DNA from: Mastigocoleus testarum BC008
GTDB taxonomy: Bacteria > Cyanobacteriota > Cyanobacteriia > Cyanobacteriales > Nostocaceae
NCBI RefSeq assembly: GCF_001456025.1
Contig: NZ_LMTZ01000127.1
Location: forward strand, 1-64,000
Direction: 5' to 3'
Length of the DNA: 64,000 bases
Position 1 is the stretch's first letter. Each line of letters starts with the position of its first letter. This document shows, piece by piece, positions 29,732 through 39,330 of this stretch. The notes beneath the pieces were generated by a model. The model made no database searches and had not been told where the DNA came from. It saw only the letters and a list, made by a program, of their open reading frames with translations. A program made the position numbers and the translations under genes.

Positions 29732-31588
29732 ATGAGAATCCTAGTTGTTGAAGATGACGAGTGCACTGCCAAAGCCTTAGAAGAAGTTCTTGGCAGTCAG
29801 CATTACATTGTTGATGTTGCTGATAATGGTTTGCTTGGTTGGGAATTGGTGGAAGCTTCTACCTATGATTTAATTTTGCTGGATGTTGTCTTACCCCGAT
29901 TGGGTGGTATTGAGCTTTGTCAGAAATTACGTTCTCATAACTATCAAACACCTATTCTCTTATTAACAGCTCAAAACTCCAGTTCCGATAAAGTTTTGGG
30001 ATTGGATGCAGGAGCAGATGATTATGTTGTTAAACCTTTTGAAGTCAAAGAATTATTAGCTCGAGTTCGTGTTTTACTACGTCGGAATAACAAACCAATA
30101 CAAGCTGTTTTGGAATGGGAAAACCTACGTTTGATTCCTGGAAGCTGCGAAGTTACTTATGACGGTAATCTACTCAGTCTTACTCCCAAGGAGTATCTTT
30201 TATTAGAGCTTTTTCTTCGTAATCGTAATATTGTCTTTAGCAGAAGTGATATTTTAGACCGCCTTTGGTCTATAGAAGAAGCACCTAAAGAAGATACAGT
30301 TACAGCACATATCAAAGGTTTGCGACAAAAACTGACAAAAGCAGGAGCACCAAGCGATTTCATTGAGACGGTATATGGATTAGGTTATCGCCTCAAAGGA
30401 TCTGTAAATTCTCCTTTGAAAGCATCTCTACTCAAATCTGAAACAAAGAAAAGTAAGAAAAAGGAACAAACTAAAGAAGTATTGACTCAAGCATGGGGAA
30501 AACTCAAACCACAAAATACTGATCGCATAGAAGTCCTAGAAAAAATCATTACTGCATTGGAAGATAACTCCCTAGAAAAAGAATTAAGGGTAAAAGGTTA
30601 CTCTGAAGCACATAAGTTAGCCGGAGGATTAGGTATTTTTGGTTTTAACGAAGGTTCGCGTCTTGCTAGGGAGATAGAACAAATATTGAAATCGGAAGTA
30701 ATCTTAAATCGTAATGACTTACTTCATTTAGGAGATTTAGTAAAGCTTTTACGTCAAGAACTAGACAAACCTGCATTCGAACGGGGTGATTTCTCAACAC
30801 AATATAATGACTATCCGGCGATTGTGGCGATCGATGATGATTTACAATTTGCAAAAACAATACTCAAATTAGCTTCTGCATCAGGAATACGTATAAAACT
30901 AGTAAGAAACTTAATCGCAGCAAAAAAAGCATTAACCAAGTTTCAACTTGATGTAATTTTGCTCAACCTCCCTTTTAATAAAGCAAATGAAGACTGTTGG
31001 AATTGTCTAGCAAAATTAGTAAATACTACACCACCAATACCAGTTATATTGTGTACGGCTGACGATAATTTATCCAACCGGGTAAAACTGTCTCGATTGG
31101 TTACTCATGTATTTTTACAAAAACCATTACTTCCCGAGCATTTATTAGAAGTAGTGTCCAACTTTTCGACACAAAACCGTTCAGAAACGGGTAAAGTTAT
31201 GGTGGTTGATGACGACCCACAAGTTTTGGAATTTTTAGGTGAATTACTAGAACCTTGCGGACTAAAAATTTTTACACTAGATGAACCATTATGGTTCTGG
31301 GATATTTTAGCGAAGAATTCCCCAGATTTGTTGATTCTTGACGTGGAAATGCCTCATGTTAGTGGTATTGAATTATGCCAAATAGTAAGGAATGAACCTC
31401 GTTGGAGCGAATTACCTATCATCTTCTTCACAGTTCACACTGATACTAGCACCATGGAAAAAGCATTTAATGCAGGTGCGAACGAATGTTTAAGTAAATC
31501 CATGATTGGATCGGAACTAGTGACTCACATATTCAACCGTTTAGAGCGAGTAAGATTACTTAGAACGATTAATACTATAGCTAATTAG
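29732..31588 (+). CDS. rfpB: RcaC-like response regulator RfpB
   Basis: RfpB is the DNA-binding regulator of far-red acclimation. The 618-residue protein has receiver 1 (1-118, phospho-acceptor D51 in LILLDVVLP) and an OmpR-type winged helix (about 126-222, ending FIETVYGLGYRL). An Hpt-like segment follows (about 255-345, YSEAHKLAGGLGIFGF), then receiver 2 (about 365-478) and receiver 3 (about 492-610, LLILDVEMP). Receiver 2 has Asn where the acceptor Asp should be (VILLNLPF), so it is probably unphosphorylated. The layout resembles RcaC of complementary chromatic acclimation. It is 35 bp upstream of rfpA in the same direction, so the two are probably cotranscribed. Confidence 0.93.
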   Translation: MRILVVEDDECTAKALEEVLGSQHYIVDVADNGLLGWELVEASTYDLILLDVVLPRLGGIELCQKLRSHNYQTPILLLTAQNSSSDKVLGLDAGADDYVVKPFEVKELLARVRVLLRRNNKPIQAVLEWENLRLIPGSCEVTYDGNLLSLTPKEYLLLELFLRNRNIVFSRSDILDRLWSIEEAPKEDTVTAHIKGLRQKLTKAGAPSDFIETVYGLGYRLKGSVNSPLKASLLKSETKKSKKKEQTKEVLTQAWGKLKPQNTDRIEVLEKIITALEDNSLEKELRVKGYSEAHKLAGGLGIFGFNEGSRLAREIEQILKSEVILNRNDLLHLGDLVKLLRQELDKPAFERGDFSTQYNDYPAIVAIDDDLQFAKTILKLASASGIRIKLVRNLIAAKKALTKFQLDVILLNLPFNKANEDCWNCLAKLVNTTPPIPVILCTADDNLSNRVKLSRLVTHVFLQKPLLPEHLLEVVSNFSTQNRSETGKVMVVDDDPQVLEFLGELLEPCGLKIFTLDEPLWFWDILAKNSPDLLILDVEMPHVSGIELCQIVRNEPRWSELPIIFFTVHTDTSTMEKAFNAGANECLSKSMIGSELVTHIFNRLERVRLLRTINTIAN

Positions 31589-31623
31589 TTATGACTTCTA
31601 ATCCTTATATTTGTCAGTAGATA

Positions 31624-34257
31624 ATGCAGCCTAACAACCCATCACCTCAAATATCAGGTAAATCTAGTCCTACAGGTGAAAAGACAATCGCCTCTGTGGA
31701 AATGCTGCTACATAGAATGATGAATCGAATTCGTCAATCTCTGGAATTACCAGCAATCTTAACAGGAACTGTTGCAGAAGTACGTACATTCTTGGAAACT
31801 GATCGGGTTAAAGTATATCGTTTTGACCCAGATGGTAGTGGTGAAGTAGTTGCTGAATCAGTTGCTGAGGAATCTTTACCATCTCTGTTAGGACAACATT
31901 TTCCCGCTGATGATATCCCCCCTGAAGTAAGGGAGTTATTTCTTAAAGCACGTCAGCGTTCAATTGTGGATGTAGCAAATCAGGAAATTGCTCTGAGTCC
32001 ATTAGATTGTCCAGAAACTGGAGAGTCAATAACTCAAGATGATATTCGCTTTCGTTCCGTAGACCCTTGTCATATAGAATATCTCACATCAATGGGGGTA
32101 CAATCATCTTTATTAGTGCCGATTTTGCACCGCGAACAATTATGGGGATTGTTGGTATCTCATCATAGTTCGCCACGACAGGTAACAGAGCGAGAATTAC
32201 AAATAGTACAGTTAGTTGCAGATCAACTTTCCATTGCGATCGCCCAAAGTACCTTGCTCGAACAAACCCGGGCTCAAGCAGCACAGGAAGCCACTATTAA
32301 TCGAGTAGGAAAACTGTTACATTCTATGACCGAGATGCGGTTGCAACAGGCATTAGAATTAACTGTATCTGCTCTTCAATCTGCGGGTGGCAGAGTTTAT
32401 ATCGCTCCCCCAAACCATAAAGAAGAGGCACAACTATTTGTCTGTGGCGACTGGGGAGTTGATAAGAATGGGGTCCAGGAAAAAGAAAGTGGAGAAAAGG
32501 TTCTGGAACAATCACCAATTCCTTTTGAAGAGCATCATACTTGGCAAAAGTGGTTAGATACACAAGAAACTGTCTCTCCGGGAAAACAAACTTGGGCGAT
32601 CGCAGATTTACATCAATTAGCATTACCAGAATATTTAGCTGATACATTTGATGGTGCAGGAGTTCGTAGCTTGCTAGTTATAGAGTTGCAATCTCGCCAA
32701 AAGCATTTGGGTTATTTGAGTGTTTTTCGCCGTGAAATTGAGATCGAAACTTTGTGGGCGCGACGACCAGATCGCGATGACCCACGACAACAGCGCCCCA
32801 TAATATCTTTTGAAACATGGCGGGAATTTAAGCAAGGTCAAGCCCAAGGATGGACTAATGCAGAAATTGAACTTGCTCGTGCTCTAGGAGGTCATTTTGC
32901 CACGGCAATTCATCAATATCAACTGTACCAGCAAGTACACAGTCTAAATGCGAGTTTGCAGCAAGACATTGAAGAACGCAAGCTAGCAGAAATCAAAATC
33001 TGTGCTTTGAATGCCGAACTAGAACAGCGAGTGCAGGAACGAACAACAGAATTGCAACGTGCTAATACAGAATTGGTACGAGAAATTAGCGATCGCAAAC
33101 AAGCAAAAGCTTCCTTAGAACGTCTGAGTCGGCAAAGTGAATTAATTTTAAACTCTGCTGGCGAGGGAATTTATGGTTTGGATTCCCAAGGTAAACTCAC
33201 GTTTATCAATCCGGCGGCAGCTAGAATGCTAGGATATCAGGTGGAAGAACTGATTGTTTCTATTGCCAATAAGGATTTAAACACTTATCCCACTTACATC
33301 CTCCCCAAATTTCTGCATGAATCTGGAGATGGATTTATGCACACCATATTGAAACACTTAAAACCTGACGGAACTCTTTATTCTTGGGAAGAAAATCCGA
33401 TTTGTCACACTCTGAGAACAGGAGCAGTACAATATATTACTGGAGATATATTTCATCATCATGATGGAACAAAATTCCCTGTTGAGTATGTAAGTACGCC
33501 AATTAGAGAACAAGGTAAGATTGTCGGTGCAGTTGTAATTTTTAAAGATATCACTGAGCGACAAATAGTAGAACGAATGAAGAATGAGTTTGTTTCAGTA
33601 GTAAGCCACGAACTGCGGACACCCCTAACTTCTATTCGTAGCGCTTTGGGTTTACTTACCCACGGTTCTCTGAAAAATCAACCAGCGAAAAGTCAGCGAA
33701 TGCTGGAAATTGCCTTCGACAATACTAACCGTTTGGTACGCCTCATTAACGATATCCTTGATATTGAGCGCATCAATTCCGGGAAAGTGACAATGGAAAA
33801 ACAAAATTGCAATGCTGCTGAATTGATGACTCAAGCAGTAGATGAAATGCAAGCAATGGCTGAAAAAGCAGAAATTAATCTGATTTTGGCACCAGTTGAA
33901 ACCCACTTATGGGCAGATCCAGATAGAATCATTCAAACACTTACTAACTTACTTAGCAATGCGATTAAATTTTCGCAGCCACGCAGTACAGTGTACCTCA
34001 GTGCCAAACTCCAAGATTCTCAAATAATATTTCAAGTAATAGATCAAGGTCGCGGGATTCCTGAAGATAAACTAGAAACAATTTTTGGTCGTTTTCAACA
34101 AGTTGATGCTTCTAACTCTCGCAATCAAGGAGGTACTGGCTTGGGGTTAGCAATCTGTCGTAGTATTGTACAGCAACACGGAGGCAGAATTTGGGTTGAA
34201 AGTAATTTAGGGGATGGTAGTACCTTTTACTTCACCTTACCTGTTAGTAATCAGTAG
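31624..34257 (+). CDS. rfpA: Knotless phytochrome histidine kinase RfpA
   Basis: RfpA senses red/far-red light and starts the far-red response. The 877-residue protein has a GAF domain with DDIPPEVREL (the DIP motif, about 97) and the bilin Cys in VDPCHIEYLTSMGVQSSL (C149, then His150). A PHY-like region (about 225-430) and a coiled coil (about 440-510) follow. A PAS domain (about 512-640) leads into the kinase, with H662 in VSHELRTPLTS, the N box NLLSNAIKFS, and the G boxes DQGRGIPEDK and GGTGLGLAIC. No PAS precedes the GAF, so it is a knotless phytochrome. The gene follows rfpB and leads to rfpC. Confidence 0.95.
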   Translation: MQPNNPSPQISGKSSPTGEKTIASVEMLLHRMMNRIRQSLELPAILTGTVAEVRTFLETDRVKVYRFDPDGSGEVVAESVAEESLPSLLGQHFPADDIPPEVRELFLKARQRSIVDVANQEIALSPLDCPETGESITQDDIRFRSVDPCHIEYLTSMGVQSSLLVPILHREQLWGLLVSHHSSPRQVTERELQIVQLVADQLSIAIAQSTLLEQTRAQAAQEATINRVGKLLHSMTEMRLQQALELTVSALQSAGGRVYIAPPNHKEEAQLFVCGDWGVDKNGVQEKESGEKVLEQSPIPFEEHHTWQKWLDTQETVSPGKQTWAIADLHQLALPEYLADTFDGAGVRSLLVIELQSRQKHLGYLSVFRREIEIETLWARRPDRDDPRQQRPIISFETWREFKQGQAQGWTNAEIELARALGGHFATAIHQYQLYQQVHSLNASLQQDIEERKLAEIKICALNAELEQRVQERTTELQRANTELVREISDRKQAKASLERLSRQSELILNSAGEGIYGLDSQGKLTFINPAAARMLGYQVEELIVSIANKDLNTYPTYILPKFLHESGDGFMHTILKHLKPDGTLYSWEENPICHTLRTGAVQYITGDIFHHHDGTKFPVEYVSTPIREQGKIVGAVVIFKDITERQIVERMKNEFVSVVSHELRTPLTSIRSALGLLTHGSLKNQPAKSQRMLEIAFDNTNRLVRLINDILDIERINSGKVTMEKQNCNAAELMTQAVDEMQAMAEKAEINLILAPVETHLWADPDRIIQTLTNLLSNAIKFSQPRSTVYLSAKLQDSQIIFQVIDQGRGIPEDKLETIFGRFQQVDASNSRNQGGTGLGLAICRSIVQQHGGRIWVESNLGDGSTFYFTLPVSNQ

Positions 34258-34279
34258 TATGGTTAAAATCTAATTGCTA

Positions 34280-34335
34280 GTAATAAGTAATGAGTAATAA
34301 GTAATAAGTAATGAGTAATAAGTAATAAGTACAGG
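34280..34335. repeat. Heptamer tandem repeat (AATAAGT/AATGAGT)
   Basis: About seven units of AATAAGT and AATGAGT lie just after the rfpA stop. A GC-rich dispersed repeat follows (GCGAGCTAGCGCCTAGCGC at about 34380). The array separates rfpA from rfpC. Confidence 0.9.
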
Positions 34336-34491
34336 AATTATCAACGGACAACAGGTTTATGTCATTGCGACGTAAGGTTAGCGAGCTAGCGCCTAGCGCA
34401 GCGTAACGGATCCGCAGGTAGCGCAGCTATAGGTATTGCGTTTCCATAAGGAAATAGCAATCCCAGACCAATGATAAATGACAAATGAAAA

Positions 34492-34863
34492 ATGAACAAA
34501 CGTATATTAATCATTGATGATGAACAAGATATCCGCGAAGCAACTCAACTTTGTCTGGAAATTTTAGGTGAATGGGAAGTCCTGAGTGCTAGTTCGGGTA
34601 AAGAAGGTTTAGTTACGGCTGCAGCCGAACAGCCCGATGCTATTCTTTTAGATGTAATGATGCCCGAGATGGATGGACTGACAACCTTCGAGAGATTGCA
34701 AGATAATCCTCTTACTCAAAATATCCCAGTGATTTTATTGACAGCTAAGACTCAACCTGCCGAACGGCGACGCTTTACCCAACTTCATGTGGCGGGAGTA
34801 ATCACTAAGCCCTACGATCCGTTTACTTTGGCTGACGAAATTACACAAGCACTTACAAGTTGA
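34492..34863 (+). CDS. rfpC: Single-domain response regulator RfpC
   Basis: RfpC is the small CheY-like protein thought to shuttle phosphate between RfpA and RfpB. The 123-residue product is one receiver domain: the acidic pair IIDDEQD (D9/D10), phospho-acceptor D54 in ILLDVMMPEMDG, the Thr/Ser switch in VILLTAK, and the conserved Lys in VAGVITKPYDPF. No output domain is present. It is 234 bp after rfpA, separated by repeats, and so could have its own promoter. Confidence 0.93.
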   Translation: MNKRILIIDDEQDIREATQLCLEILGEWEVLSASSGKEGLVTAAAEQPDAILLDVMMPEMDGLTTFERLQDNPLTQNIPVILLTAKTQPAERRRFTQLHVAGVITKPYDPFTLADEITQALTS

Positions 34864-35427
34864 AATTTATACGACTTCTGACTTTTAACTCCTGACTTCT
34901 GACTCCTGACTCCTAAATTCTGCTATAAATGTAACTTTTTTTAAATATAACCTCCTCCTTCATAAGTTCTTCAGATTTTTTTCTTATTCTTCAAAAAGAA
35001 ACTAGTTGAGTTACACAATTGGAAATTTTGGATTGCCGTATTAGGACGCAGATTTAGCAATTTTGGACTATTGCTATCCCCTCAACGAAGGAATAAGGAG
35101 TCAAATCTATTTTTTTGCAGAATACTCCTTTTGACTCCTGAATCCTTCTTTTATTAGCAGCCATGCTATGTGCCGCTAATTTCCTGAGGTTGAGTTAACA
35201 TACACGCGGATAAATGATTCGAAGTGCACAATAATTTTTCAATCATAAAATCTCAGTATCGTTCTTACTAGGTTCAACCTGGTAACAAAAAGATAGAGCC
35301 TCTGGCTCAAGAATGAACATGGTGTAAATTCTTAGATTCACCTTTATTTAAACTCCCGGATTTATCCGTGAGGTAATAATTACGGGTGATTTTCACCCTT
35401 ACCTAAGAGAAGGAGCCATTAACCTTC
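34864..35427 (+). promoter_or_regulatory. Leader region of chlF
   Basis: The 564-bp region opens with a degenerate CTGACTC array (about 34876-34910). Close to chlF it has the hairpin GAGCC-tct-GGCTC (35296-35308), then a nested stem GGGTGA-ttt-TCACCC (35384-35398) flanked by AGGTAA (35371) and TTACCT (35399). The ribosome site GAAGGAG follows at 35409-35415, 12 bp before the ATG. The nested stem could shape the mRNA leader or be a protein site. No small gene is seen. Confidence 0.55.
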
Positions 35428-36552
35428 ATGGTACAGTCCGAACGCACAGTTGCGACCTCGACCAATGGTAATTTTGGTTTAGGTTGCCAAAATCAAAGCA
35501 ATGTTTTAGAAAAACGCATAAGTATCTCGCTATGGGAAAGATTTTGTCGGTGGGTAACCAGTACTGATAATCGTCTATATATTGGCTGGTTTGGACTGGT
35601 GATGATACCTACTCTTTCTACCGCAGCGATCACTTTTATTATTGCATTTATTGCCGCTCCCCCCGTAGATATTAATGGTTGGGGAGAACCAATAAGTGGC
35701 TCTTTGTTGGGCGGTAATAATATTATCACTGCCGCTGTTGTCCCCACATCGGCAGCAATTGGTTTACACTTTTATCCTATGTGGGCTGCAGCTTCCTTTG
35801 ATCAATGGCTGTACAACGGAGGTCCGTATCAGCTGATTGTACTGCACTTTTTGATTGGCATTTATTGCTATCAGGATCGGGAATGGGAGTTAAGCTATCG
35901 TTTGGGAATGCGTCCTTGGATTAGTTTAGCCTTTTCGGCTCCAGTAAGTGCTGCAGCTGCAGTTTTATTAGTCTATCCAGTAGGACAAGGAGGCTTCTGT
36001 GAGGGAATGCCTTTGGGTATTTCCGGAACTTTTTACTTTATGTTCAGGCTACAAGCCGAACACAACTTTCTTATGAACCCATTCCACATGATTGGAGTGG
36101 TTGGGGTTTTGGGAGGAGCATTTTTAAGTGCAATGCACGGTTCCTTAGTGACCTCAACTCTGGTTCAAAAAGTCAGCGAAGATGAGTCAATCAACTGTCG
36201 TTATAAGTTTGGGCAAAAAGAAGCAACTTACGATTTGATGGCAGCCCACGACTATTTAGGAAGACTTGCATGGCATCGCTTGAGCTTCACAAATAAGCGT
36301 AACTTGCACTTATTATTGGCAGCTGTACCAGTTATAGGTATTTGGTCAGCGGCTTTGGGTGTAGTCACTATGGCATTTGACATCAATGGCTTGAATTTCA
36401 ATCGCCACATACACGATAAGCAAGGGCGGATAATAAATAGCTGGGCAGACTCTATCGGCTGGGCTGACTTGGGAATAAAAGTAATGGATGAAGGAAAAGT
36501 ATACTCTTTTCCCTTAGATATATCATCCAACCTGGTAATACCTGTGAAGTGA
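35428..36552 (+). CDS. chlF: Chlorophyll f synthase ChlF (D1-like, PsbA4)
   Basis: ChlF is a photo-oxidoreductase derived from D1 that makes chlorophyll f. The 374-residue protein aligns with D1 throughout but has an N-terminal extension of about 20 residues. It carries the diagnostic Gln-Asp pair ([11 protein letters not shown]149-D150), where D1 has Met-Gly. Water-oxidation ligands are lost: the D170 position is Glu ([10 protein letters not shown]), and the C-terminus reads [15 protein letters not shown], replacing His332, His337 and Ala344. The redox Tyr (LLVYPVGQ, Y183) and the chlorophyll-side His (NPFHM, H220) stay. It lies between rfpC and psaA2. Confidence 0.97.
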   Translation: MVQSERTVATSTNGNFGLGCQNQSNVLEKRISISLWERFCRWVTSTDNRLYIGWFGLVMIPTLSTAAITFIIAFIAAPPVDINGWGEPISGSLLGGNNIITAAVVPTSAAIGLHFYPMWAAASFDQWLYNGGPYQLIVLHFLIGIYCYQDREWELSYRLGMRPWISLAFSAPVSAAAAVLLVYPVGQGGFCEGMPLGISGTFYFMFRLQAEHNFLMNPFHMIGVVGVLGGAFLSAMHGSLVTSTLVQKVSEDESINCRYKFGQKEATYDLMAAHDYLGRLAWHRLSFTNKRNLHLLLAAVPVIGIWSAALGVVTMAFDINGLNFNRHIHDKQGRIINSWADSIGWADLGIKVMDEGKVYSFPLDISSNLVIPVK

Positions 36553-36560
36553 TTGGGGAT

Positions 36561-36605
36561 TAGGGATAGCACTGCATGCCGCCGCAAGCGGCATATAGGG
36601 ATTGG
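36561..36605. repeat. 45-bp hairpin repeat, copy 2
   Basis: The sequence matches 21121-21165 at about 42 of 45 positions in the same orientation, with the same TGCCGC/GCGGCA stem. It lies between chlF and psaA2, about 110 bp before the psaA2 start. Confidence 0.9.
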
Positions 36606-36714
36606 CGATTGGGTCTTAATCAGCACACTACCCATAAAAATCAACCTTCCATTGCCCATTATTCATATGGCTGACGCCAATCCCCAATCCCCTATAAAAA
36701 AGGAGACAATTATA

Positions 36715-39081
36715 ATGACAATAACTCCAGAGCGGGAGCAAAAAGTGAGGATCGCGGTCGATAAAGACCCGGTGCCTACTTCTTTTGAGAGGTGGGCGAA
36801 ACCAGGACATTTTGATCGCTCCCTTGCCAGAGGTCCTAAAAGCACTACTTGGATTTGGAACTTGCACGCCCTGGCTCATGATTTTGATACTCATACTAGC
36901 GATTTAGAAGATGTATCTCGCAAAATCTTTTCTGCTCATTTTGGACATTTGGCAGTAGTTTTTATCTGGTTGAGCGGGATGTATTATCATGGGGCAAAGT
37001 TCTCCAATTTTGAATCTTGGATGACCAACCCCGCAGGCATTAAGCCTAGTGCTCAAGTGGTTTGGCCTATATTTGGTCAGGAAATTTTGAATGCTAATAT
37101 GGGTGATGGTTTCTACGGTATTCAAATTACCTCTGGACTTTTCCAGATGTGGCGGGCTGCTGGATTTACCAACACCTTCCAGTTATACTGCACTGCCATC
37201 GGAGCATTAGTAATGGCAGCACTAATGCTATTTGCTGGTTGGTTCCATTATCACAAAAGGGCTCCAAAGCTGGAGTGGTTTCAGAATGTGGAATCGATGT
37301 TAAATCACCACTTGGCTGGACTTTTAGGTTTAGGTTCTCTGGGTTGGTGCGGACACCTGATTCATGTTTCTTTGCCTACTAACAAGCTATTAGATGCTGG
37401 GGTAGCTCTCAAGGATATTCCTTTACCTCACGAGTTCATCTTGAACTCTAGCTTGATGGGAAGATTATATCCCAGTGTTGATTGGGGTTTCTTGAGTGGT
37501 GTTCTACCATTCTTTACTTTGCACTGGGGAAAATATGCAGAGTTCTTAACATTTAAGGGTGGTCTAAACCCCGTAACTGGTGGCTTGTGGTTAACAGATG
37601 TGGCACATCATCACTTAGCTATAGCTGTGATGTTCATTTTTGCTGGTCATATGTACCGTACGAATTGGAGCATTGGTCACAATATTAAAGTGATGCTCGA
37701 TGACCTGAGAAATCCTAATATGTTGCCATTTTTGAGCTTTATTGGTCCTACAGGTCATAAAGGTCTTTACCGAGTTCTCACAACTTCTTGGCACGCTCAG
37801 CTAGCAATCAATTTGGCAATGTTGGGGTCTTTGAGCATCATTGTTGCCCATCATATGTATGCAATGCCGCCCTATCCTTATCTGGCTACAGACTATGCCA
37901 CGGTTGTATCTCTGTTCACTCACCATGTCTGGATTGGAGGCTTTTTAATCGTTGGTGCAGCAGCTCATGCAGCAATTTATATGGTGCGGGACTATGACCC
38001 AGAGGTGAATCATAACAATGTACTCGACCGGGTACTTCGACATCGGGATGCAATTATCTCTCACCTCGCTTGGGTGTGTCAGTTCCTCGGTTTCCACAGC
38101 TTTGCAATGTATTGTCACAACGACACAATGCGGGCTTTTGGTCGTCCCCAAGATATGTTCTCGGATACGGGGATTCAATTACAGCCAATTTTTGCCCAGT
38201 GGGTACAACATATTCACACAATGGCAATTGGAAATCTAGGCTTGCAACCCGCTGCACCTCTAGGTAACGTGTTTGGGGGTTTGCAAAATTTGCAGACCTC
38301 AGGATTGGGGGTTACTGCTCCAGGTTTACATGAGCCTGTAAGTCATGCTTTTGGTGGTGGTATTGTAGCTGTTGCTGGTAAGGTGGCAATGATGCCGATT
38401 CCTCTAGGAACAGCAGATTTCTTAATTCACCACATCCACGCCTTTACAATTCACGTCACGGTGCTAGTTCTACTCAAGGGCGTGCTATTTGCACGTAGTT
38501 CGCGCTTAGTTCCAGATAAAGCAAATCTCGGTTTCCGCTTCCCTTGCGATGGTCCCGGTCGTGGTGGTACTTGTCAAGTCTCAGCTTGGGACCATGTATT
38601 CTTGGGGCTGTTCTGGATGTATAACTCACTTTCGATAGTGATTTTTCACTTCTTTTGGAAGATGCAGTCGGATGTATGGGGGACGGTCGATAGTAATGGG
38701 GTAGTCACTCATATCACCGGCGGAAACTTTGCGATGTCGTCAATTACGAACAACGGTTGGTTGCGTGATTTCCTTTGGGCACAAGCGTCGCAAGTTATTA
38801 CATCCTATGATACAGCCCTGTCTGGTTACGGCTTAATGTTCCTGGGTGGACATTTCGTTTTTGGCTTTAGTCTGATGTTCCTATTTAGCGGTCGCGGCTA
38901 CTGGCAAGAGCTAATTGAATCAATTGTTTGGGCACACAACAAGTTAAAAATTGCTACGGCAATTCAGCCCCGTGCTTTAAGTATTGTTCATGGTCGGGCT
39001 GTGGGAGTTGCTCATTATCTGTTAGGAGGAATTGTCACTACTTGGGCATTTTTCCTAGCGCGAATGACAGCACTTGGATGA
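36715..39081 (+). CDS. psaA2: Photosystem I core protein PsaA, far-red paralog
   Basis: PsaA and PsaB form the PSI reaction centre. I start at [20 protein letters not shown] because AGGAG lies at 36701-36705, ten bases ahead, and the PsaA family starts with similar text. An open frame continues 54 codons upstream but is noncoding. The 788 residues are somewhat longer than usual PsaA. The FX-cluster loop is present ([12 protein letters not shown], two Cys), as are many helix His pairs such as [13 protein letters not shown] and the C-terminal [14 protein letters not shown]. It is far-red specific by context. Confidence 0.96.
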   Translation: MTITPEREQKVRIAVDKDPVPTSFERWAKPGHFDRSLARGPKSTTWIWNLHALAHDFDTHTSDLEDVSRKIFSAHFGHLAVVFIWLSGMYYHGAKFSNFESWMTNPAGIKPSAQVVWPIFGQEILNANMGDGFYGIQITSGLFQMWRAAGFTNTFQLYCTAIGALVMAALMLFAGWFHYHKRAPKLEWFQNVESMLNHHLAGLLGLGSLGWCGHLIHVSLPTNKLLDAGVALKDIPLPHEFILNSSLMGRLYPSVDWGFLSGVLPFFTLHWGKYAEFLTFKGGLNPVTGGLWLTDVAHHHLAIAVMFIFAGHMYRTNWSIGHNIKVMLDDLRNPNMLPFLSFIGPTGHKGLYRVLTTSWHAQLAINLAMLGSLSIIVAHHMYAMPPYPYLATDYATVVSLFTHHVWIGGFLIVGAAAHAAIYMVRDYDPEVNHNNVLDRVLRHRDAIISHLAWVCQFLGFHSFAMYCHNDTMRAFGRPQDMFSDTGIQLQPIFAQWVQHIHTMAIGNLGLQPAAPLGNVFGGLQNLQTSGLGVTAPGLHEPVSHAFGGGIVAVAGKVAMMPIPLGTADFLIHHIHAFTIHVTVLVLLKGVLFARSSRLVPDKANLGFRFPCDGPGRGGTCQVSAWDHVFLGLFWMYNSLSIVIFHFFWKMQSDVWGTVDSNGVVTHITGGNFAMSSITNNGWLRDFLWAQASQVITSYDTALSGYGLMFLGGHFVFGFSLMFLFSGRGYWQELIESIVWAHNKLKIATAIQPRALSIVHGRAVGVAHYLLGGIVTTWAFFLARMTALG

Positions 39082-39330
39082 AGAAAAATCCAAGATTAAC
39101 TCTCTTTACTAAGCTAGTAAGCTTGCTTATCCGCACTACGCGAACAGTTAAGGAATCGATCTGTTGAGACTGTTAGGGGAAGGAGAGGTGTAGAGGGTCT
39201 GAGGTGTTTACTAGAACTTTCTATACTTCTGCTACTCCCTCTGTTCCTCCCCTCCTCTGATTCCTATGCTCTGACTCAAAACCAAAAATCTATAATTTTC
39301 CCTCACGCAAAACTTCTCAACTGAAAGTCT

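Noticed and set aside
36553-36714. 54-codon upstream extension of psaA2
   Set aside because: The family start and an AGGAG site agree on 36715. The extension covers the hairpin repeat and is not PsaA-like.
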